From positions 11,345,845 to 11,409,844 of the forward strand of contig JAVMKO010000022.1 in assembly GCA_032164245.1 (NCBI GenBank): a stretch of DNA of 64,000 nt, read 5' to 3'. The notes beneath the pieces were generated by a model. It searched no databases and was not told where the DNA came from. It worked only from the letters and a program-made list of their open reading frames with translations. The DNA is from Sternotherus odoratus. Taxonomy: Eukaryota; Chordata; Testudines; Kinosternidae. Below, piece by piece: positions 1-64,000 of the stretch. The position numbers and the translations under genes were made by a program. Numbering within the stretch: position 1 is the first letter of the stretch; the number at the start of each line of letters is the position of its first letter.

Positions 1-44
1 CAAACCATCGTGGATGGGTAAAATAAGCTCCTTATTCGTCCTCC

Positions 45-460
45 TAATCTCTCTTCCCATTTCCATTTTCAACCCCTCATCCCTTATGGGCTCCTTGAGA
101 CCCTTATCTCTTCTGTCCATTCTCTCCAAAATGCAGTGGCTAAAATGACCATCACTCGATCAGCCCATCATTCCCTCCTCTGAAGCCCACCAGTGGCTGC
201 CTAATAGAACAGGTCTGAACCTCATATCTTCTGCAAGATCCTGCACAACTCTGTTTGAGCCTCCTCTTGGGTGTACTCCTCCTCCTCATTCTAACCCCTC
301 CTAAAGACTCCCTATTTTTGCAAGGCCCAGAGACTTTAAACCTACACTGATTGGCATGGCTTAGACAACAAGCCATGCCAATAAGCTCTTATAAGCTCTT
401 TGGGGCTGATTGTCTTTGTGTTCTGTGTTTGTGGAGCCCTGATCCATGACTGGTGGCATT
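45..460 (+). mobile_element. L2-like LINE 3' relic
   Basis: The stretch resembles the 3' part of L2 LINEs: a CACCAGTGGCTGCC-like block at about 187-200, a GCACAACTCTG block near 242, and a terminal GAGCTC/CTTTGG...TCTTTGTGTTCTG block at about 385-430 followed by CCCTGATCCATGAC. The similarity is from memory of the family consensus and is decayed; no open frame remains. Confidence 0.5.
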
Positions 461-744
461 ACTCCCATACCAATGACAACTTGGATGCAAGGGGGTGCAA
501 TACTGCCTGATGAGACAGAAAACGAAGATTCTGACCACACATGGTCACTATGGAACCCTGAGCACCCTCCCTGAATATAAGTGGAGGCACAGTTGTGTTG
601 ACGTCACACTCCAACTGGGATGATTACATTGTGCCTTCCTAAATTCCCCTGCAGTTTCAAACAGAAGGTAATTTGAATAATTACCGTCAGTGCAAAATAG
701 CTGGCATATTCCACCTTAGCTGCAGGAAAATGATCTCTAATGTA

Positions 745-835
745 TAATGATCTGTAAAGTACTTTGGGATCCTTCAGGATGAAAGAAACTATAGAAATGT
801 CAGTTATTATTACTACTACTAATAATAATAATATG
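745..835 (+). repeat. MIR-like tail with AAT-type microsatellite
   Basis: GATCTGTAAAGTACTTTGGG followed by a CTATAGAAAT block matches the 3' end of MIR-type SINEs as they appear in sauropsids, and runs into TTATTA/CTACTA/ATAATA triplets. Confidence 0.5.
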
Positions 836-2424
836 GCTTCATGTTACACACAGCAAAAATGAAATATTTCTATTTGGCTAAGTACAACACTTCACACCTC
901 TGTTATTTCCCCTCTTCCCCCACTATCCCCCCCACACACCTCACTTCACCCAATTTATTAAGTCACTGGAAAGGAACGATCAAGTGGCAATATTATTTTC
1001 TTAGGTTGTTATTAGCTACCACTTTGGTTTAATTTCATGAAGGTGAATTCTAAGCATTCTAGTGCAAGGAATACAAAGGGAGCTCTGGATTTTCACACAA
1101 AGAAGCAATAATTTCCAGGCTGCTGTAGTTGGATATGGTTTCATCAGAGCTATAGTTAACTAGGAGAGGAGTATTAAAAATTCCACACACACAGAGGGAG
1201 CACTCTCACGCTCTAGAGCTTGGGCAGAATGACTCTTGTCAGCTAAAACGCACCAGCGTACAAATTAGCATCAGATGTAACATACATTCCTTTCCCCTTC
1301 TGCCTTGCTGCCACCACACTCCGATAGAACCCTGGAGACACACGAGAAATTGGCTGATTTTTAAAACAACTTTACACATATTCTGGTTCTTCCACTGAAG
1401 GAACATGCCACGTGAAACCCGGTTAAAAATAATGATAAAAAATAGAGCGGGGAGAACAACAGACAAGATGTGCAGCTAATACTTTCTTTATTGACATGGG
1501 CTGGCAAGGATACCAGAGCAGCTAATGAGCTCCAGCTTTGGACATTCAGTAGCCAAACCACTATAGGTGTCTGTCTCTCATTTTCCATATGAATTTTCCC
1601 TGGCTGTTGCTAATTTTTCATTTAAAATAGTCTTCTAATCTCTCAGCCCTTACAGACTCCCAGTGAGTGATGTCTCTTCATGCTTTGCTTGTCTCCGAGT
1701 TAACCCTGCGTAAGCCATTGTAAATCATTTGATGTTAAATCCAGAGTGGTTCATTTTTCTTGGGTAAGCTTGTGTGAGCATATCCTACATAGTTTTACAC
1801 AGAGAGGGTGCTACAGAAAGGTAGCATGATTCTACAGAAATTCTCCTAAAAGCCCTAGAGAATTTAACAGAGAATGAGACCCTTTCTACAGGTATTTTTA
1901 AGCCAGCATTCAGAATTCAGCAGCAGGGATACAGCTCTCAATTCTATAACACTGTTCAAAAATAATCTATAGAAAGTTGATCATTTCCTATTAAATTCTA
2001 TTTGATTTTTCCATACAGGGGATGTTTGTGAAAATCAGATTAATGGCTGGGTAGATAAGACAATCAGCTGATGATAATGTAGGTGGGACGTGATCATCAT
2101 AAAAAAACCAGAAAAAATATATCTTGCCTTGAAGAGTTGATGAAGAAATATGGGATTAAGAGAAAGACTTAGAATTAATCATTAACCTAACAACAAATGA
2201 TGGCAGATACTGTCCAACAAACTAGAACTTTAGCTGTACCATCTTAAAGTATGATCATGCTAAGCAGGAATAAGGCTAGATTAGTGCTTGGATGGGAGCC
2301 ATCCACAGAATACAGTACTTAGGAGCTGCAGGAATTGTGTCAATTGTGTTGGCAATTCACCAATCCTTTTGATTCAGCGTCCCAGTAGAGGTGAGGGGCT
2401 TGTCTTTCAGCTAACACTTCCAAC

Positions 2425-2585
2425 ATGTCCTAGTAGATAGACAGAGCACTGGACTGGTAATCAGGAGACTGGGCTTCAACCCCAGCTCTGCTTCAGTTTC
2501 TGCAAAATGGGGATTAAAAACGGTGACCTTTGTAAAGTGCTTTGCAACCTACTAATGAAAAGTTCTACAAGATCCAGGCCTTATT
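2425..2585 (+). repeat. MIR SINE
   Basis: Blocks GACTGGTAATCAGGAGACTG, CAACCCCAGCTCTGC, CAAAATGGGGAT and TTTGTAAAGTGCTTTG appear in MIR order. No terminal duplication is evident, in keeping with great age. Confidence 0.65.
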
Positions 2586-4019
2586 ATTTAAAGCACGATT
2601 CTGACCACTGATGGGCCTGAAGATGCCATGGTACTTCTGCCAGAGTTGAAGTGTTAGCTCTGCTATCTTATCAAATTGCAAGGCCACACAATGAGGCAAA
2701 ATGTTCAGTCTACTAGCCAAGGCCATCTCTTAAAAAGAACACAAAGGAGCTTCACAGGCAACATGTTTGCAGCATGATGTGCACAGCAGAAACAGCAAAC
2801 ACTGCTGCAGACATCAGTTGCACATCACCCCACACAGCACACCACATCTTCAGATCTCAGCGTAACATTGCTTCACATGAGGGAGAGAAGAAGTTGAACA
2901 TTTCAGAACTGTACAAATGTCTGATAGGAACGATGGGATGGCTTTGTGGAGGTAACTCTTATTTTCAGTAGAAATGGGCCAGACCAACCCCTTGGGAAAG
3001 TTCGGATCTGACCTTTGTGGCTTGGACCCATTATTATGATTTTTTAAAAATCAAACAGGTTCTCCCCACCCTACTTGCCTCCTGATCACAAGCTCCCTTG
3101 ATCCTCCCCACCTTCTCTTATTAATCACTTCTTTCTCTCTCACTCTGTCTTGTGCACATTTACACTGGAGCTGGGGGTGTAATTTCCAGCTGATGTAGAC
3201 ACTCTCATACTAGCTTTGATTGATTAAGCTACAGTGTTCAAAATAGCAGTCTAGGTGCAATGATGTAGGCAGCAGGGTGAGCTAGCTACCCTGAGTACAA
3301 TCCCATTTGAGACCCCAGGCACATACCTGGCATCTAGCCCATCCTACTGCAGCTACACTTATTTTTAGCACACTAGCTCAATCCAAGTGAACACATGGGC
3401 CTCAGGATACATGGCCCCAGGCAATCCTAAATTGTGCTTGCCAACTTAAACGCCAGCTGTGGTTGTCGTATCTGTGACGTGGACACCAATCTGCTAAGGA
3501 CTGAGCTAAGACCTACGAAACTCATTTCAAAGAGAGGCCACTGAATAGCCACGAGATAAGTCACCATTAGCAAACAAGCAACGTAAAAAGGGAAAGGTTT
3601 CTGTTCAAAAGGCAACTGATTAGTACCTTATGGAAAGATCTCTCGAGTCACCATTCTGCTCAGGAAGAGAAGTGTCCTTGTATTACTACACCAAACTCTT
3701 TTCTTCTAGTGACTAATTAGGAGGGTTACTATGAGGTAAGTTGAAGCTACAGGAAGACTATGGACAAGGTATGAATGAAAGTCCATATGGGTACAGTACA
3801 GAACACTGGGCTTCAAGAGCAATGCCTCTACTCACTGGAAATCAGGTTCACGGGGTGTTGGACACAGTTACACTCCAACACAGTCCTCCTCCCCTATAGC
3901 AGAATATTCCTGCATGTGGTAGACAGATGGACCTGGCTGAGTACATACCTTTCTCTCTCTCTCTCTGACCTACCATAGTTAGCACTTTCTAGCTACTCAG
4001 TGCTTGGCTGGTATCATTA

Positions 4020-4300
4020 GATTAACAGTAGTAAGAGATGGAAAGAAGCTTGTAGGTTGCCTGGTCCATCCTGGTCACTGTGGGATGCAGCATCTCTTCT
4101 AGCATTCTAGACTCCAGAGATGAGGCTCCCGATCCTTCACTTGGGGGCACTCATTCCAGAGTTTAACAAATGTCATCACTTCTCGATTAAGAAACATTTC
4201 CCGATGTTCAGGTTTATGTTTATTGTGCTTGGGGCTATATTTCCTTGACTGACGGCACACTCCTCTGTGATTGTCTTTAACGCTGGAGCCATGAGATTGC
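4020..4300 (-). mobile_element. ancient L3/CR1-like relic, antisense
   Basis: On the minus strand the order GAAATGTTTCTTAATCGAG, TCTGGAATGAGTG, CATCTCTGGAGTCTAGAATG and CCATCCTG-like blocks resembles the 3' end of the old L3/CR1 LINE group. Strongly decayed; the class is uncertain. Confidence 0.4.
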
Positions 4301-4661
4301 TGCACAGGACACAGGGTGAAGGGGATGTCCCCTTGTTCCTAAAAATGAGGTGCCATTGTTATCCCCAGAATAAGAACTGAGAATCAACATGTAGGAAGAT
4401 TGAGAGTGAGGAACTGTAAGAGACGAGTCGTCCATGTAGCTCGGTGCCTCCCCTCACTGGATCAGGCAGCTAGTCAACCCCCATGGTGCCTTGTGGCCTA
4501 TAGATGATGCTTCAGAGACAAACACCTCTCCTTTCCTATACTGCCTTCCCCTTTCTCTCACTTTAGGCTTCTATTTCCAGGCCTGGGTCTCTGACATGAT
4601 AGCCCTCTGCAGCCCCCACCTCTTTAACTGTGACAACACTGTCTTCCCTCTGCATACCCTG

Positions 4662-4846
4662 AGTCAGAGAGGTAGCCGTGTTAGTCTGGAATAGCAGAGA
4701 TAACAAAGAGTCCTGTGGCACCTTAAAGACTAAAGTATTGAAGCATAAGCTTTCGTGGGCTAATACCCACTTCGTCGGATGCAAGCACGGAAGTTTATGC
4801 TTCAATACTTTAGTTAGTCTTTAAGGTGCCACAGGACTCTTTGTTA
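4662..4846 (+). mobile_element. SINE with inverted duplicated tail, 15-bp TSD
   Basis: The element reads GGTAGCCGTGTTAGTCTGG at its head, then the AACAAAGAGTCCTGTGGCAC block and GCATAAGCTTTCGTGGGCTA, as in the other copies of this SINE family here. After 4793 the sequence turns round: 4794-4846 is the reverse complement of 4701-4748, differing mainly by a 4-base insertion. The whole is flanked by the perfect direct repeat CCTCTGCATACCCTG at 4647-4661 and 4847-4861. A 15-bp duplication indicates LINE-driven retroposition, not a DNA transposon. Confidence 0.85.
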
Positions 4847-5093
4847 CCTCTGCATACCCTGTCTATCTGGAGAGAGAGGCTGGCGTTTTTAATTTTAGTC
4901 CATTTTCAACTCTGCTAGTTTCTGTAAGATGCATGTCAGGGCTGCTTTCTCGTCTAATGCATGAGCACACTGAACCATTCTGGTTTATCATAAGAACGTG
5001 ACCTCCCTGTCGGTCTTGTTAGACGAGACGCCGAGGAATTAAAATTCTGCTTTTCTTTCCCTTCTGCTTGGCTGCTTTCTGGGAGCTGTGTCA

Positions 5094-62409
<57,316 letters not shown>

Positions 62410-63259
62410 CTAAGGAAGAAGATAAGAAACATGTTAGGGGATGCGCTTGGGATGATGTGTCAGGAAGAGACACCACAAAGGAAATGATTATTATTATTTT
62501 TTAATAACTGTGAAACATTTTGCTTAAAAAACCTATGATGATATCTGAGTGACCGACAGTTCTAACTTTCATCTCTAGGATCCTGCTTTGGGTCCACCTA
62601 CTCAGACTCATCTCTCTCCCTTTCCCGGGGAAAGATAATTAAAATCAGTTGATGGACCCTGCTAGATGTAACAGATTAATTATCCCAGACACACTGGCTG
62701 TGCTCATAAATACAGCCCCACTATTTAATGAGACTAGACTGAGGCGCCACACAGTGGCACTTCTGCCCAGGAGACAGATTGGGCCCAACTTTCCATTGAA
62801 ACCACCACACTCCCTCAATGTAATCAGGAACGTACAAATGTGCTGCAAAGATCTGACAATTTACTACGGCAATGTGTGCCCTATTCAGGGTGGAGAGGAG
62901 TTTCCTAAGTCACCAGCTCAAACCCAGACCAGGGTAGCACTGACGGGAATTGGATGCCCAGGGGCCATACAGATGAGTTTGGAGATCTCAGATCATTCTC
63001 CTAGTGGACACGTCACAAGTGTCATAATCATAATAACCACATATTGGGCCCTAAAATGGTAGTCTTTGCAGATCAACCAATGACTCCAATTATCCTACAA
63101 GGAAAATGTTGACGGGACTGTAAGAAGCAAGCATGTTTAAGAAACCCCACCAAAACGCTTGACTGTTTAGTGTTCTCTTCCTCACAGATTATTGATCCAC
63201 ATCAGCCTTCATGCTGTCAAGCCTGATGTGACCTGAATGGAATAAGTACAGGAGTACAA

Positions 63260-63665
63260 CTCACGAGGTCCAGTATTCTAATCCCAACTCTGATGCTAGC
63301 TCCCTGTGTGGTCTTGGGCAAGTCACTTAGGGTTTGTCTACACACAGAAGCTGCGCTAGTTTCATGTAGATCTACTTATACTGGTTTAGCGTGCCCATAT
63401 ATATATTTACCAGCATGAGCTGAAAGATACAAGTCTGGATTAAACAGATATCAAAGTGGACTCGCCCACACAGAGTTGCTCTGGTGTAGCTATATCAGTA
63501 TAAAACCACACCTTTAGTTATATTGGTACAACTTTGTCTGCAGACTAGCCCTTAAACTGTCTGCCTACAGTTTCCTATTTATAAAGAAGGAGAATAGGAT
63601 TTCCCTAAAGCAGGGCTGCTCTGAGTATGCGTTAGGTACTGTTTATAAATCACTTTGGATAGGAA
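63260..63665 (+). repeat. MIR SINE interrupted by a MITE
   Basis: Front half: TCCAGTATTCTAATCCCAAC, TGTGGTCTTGGGCAAGTCAC. Rear half from 63555: AACTGTCTGCCTACAGTTTC, CTATTTATAAAGAAGGAGAA. Removing 63330-63554 joins the two in MIR register. Confidence 0.75.
63330..63551. mobile_element. MITE nested in MIR, TTA flanks
   Basis: Left GGGTTTGTCTACAC and right GTCTGCAGACTAGCCC are imperfect inverted ends. TTA occurs directly at both borders (63327-63329, 63552-63554), which suits a 3-bp TTA or 2-bp TA target duplication (PIF/Harbinger- or mariner-like). Confidence 0.75.
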
Positions 63666-63857
63666 GCCACCTCTGGCTCCTGAGTCTCATTCAACCTCTT
63701 TCCTAGCATTACACATTCCATTAAATTGCCCTGACCTGGAATTTGACAGCTCTCTGATAAGAGGCCAATAATTCTCTCTCTCCTGTGCGAATTAGCTTGC
63801 TTTAACACCTTTGTTGTATTCTTCCCCCTACCTGCCCCTGCCCCGCTTTCAATGACA

Positions 63858-63869
63858 CCCCCCCCCCCC
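63858..63869 (+). repeat. C12 tract
   Basis: Twelve consecutive C. Confidence 0.97.
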
Positions 63870-64000
63870 ACAGTCTTCACCCAGCCAGTATTATAATTAA
63901 ACACCTCACATGTCTACAGCAGATTTCCATCTGAAATTCAGGATTAGTTTAACCCCTAGATATTTTTTTTAATTTCTTCTGCCTCCCCCCCTCCTGTTTC

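Larger units (their letters stand above)
62410..64000 (-). other. PLXNA2 intron, 5'-ward, incomplete
   Basis: The preceding exon lies beyond the window. Contains a MIR split by a MITE (63.26-63.67 kb) and a C12 tract at 63858-63869. 62.5-63.2 kb is unassigned. Confidence 0.85.

Noticed and set aside
4701..4846. Inverted repeat interpreted as a DNA-transposon MITE
   Set aside because: The flanking 15-bp duplication and the SINE head outside the inverted arms fit retroposition instead.

Overview
The window is a stretch of vertebrate nuclear DNA that lies entirely inside one large gene. The gene is transcribed from the minus strand and is recognisable as PLXNA2 (plexin-A2), a semaphorin receptor. 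Sixteen consecutive internal coding exons can be placed to the base, all with GT-AG introns and fully consistent reading phase. Joined in silico they total 2,466 coding bases, about 822 codons, corresponding roughly to residues 769-1590 of the ~1,894-residue family. Neither the first nor the last coding exon is present, so no promoter, start codon, stop codon or poly(A) site of the gene is in view.

Read in transcription order (right to left), the exons encode the following: the segment before the third PSI domain (62.3-62.4 kb); PSI-3 (59.8-60.0 kb); four IPT/TIG domains (49.4 down to 22.5 kb); the transmembrane helix and juxtamembrane coiled coil (22.3-22.5 kb); the first half of the split cytoplasmic GAP domain, including its Arg-Arg pair (19.6 down to 8.4 kb); and the start of the Rho-GTPase-binding domain inserted in the GAP (7.2 down to 5.1 kb). 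The paralogue call rests on the cytoplasmic sequence, for example [20 protein letters not shown] and [16 protein letters not shown], which fit A2 better than A1, A3 or A4.

The rest, about 96 % of the window, is intronic. It is dominated by interspersed repeats: CR1-type LINE 3' ends, a SINE family with the signature GCATAAGCTTTCGTGGGCTA, many short elements with inverted termini (hAT-like, mariner-like and 'TGTCTACAC' classes), and old MIR and L2 relics. CR1 dominance, this SINE and the 'TGTCTACAC' elements together with well-preserved MIR point to a sauropsid, most probably a turtle, with a crocodilian as the alternative. This is inference from remembered repeat landscapes, not a database match.

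There is no evidence for a second protein-coding gene, an RNA gene, or any prokaryotic, viral or CRISPR-like system. The observations most worth a second look are a SINE whose tail is duplicated in inverted orientation inside an intact 15-bp target-site duplication, several short transposons with exact target duplications, a CA-rich/C9 tract just downstream of a GAP-domain 5' splice site, and a GC-rich inverted-repeat family carrying a perfect splice-donor consensus.
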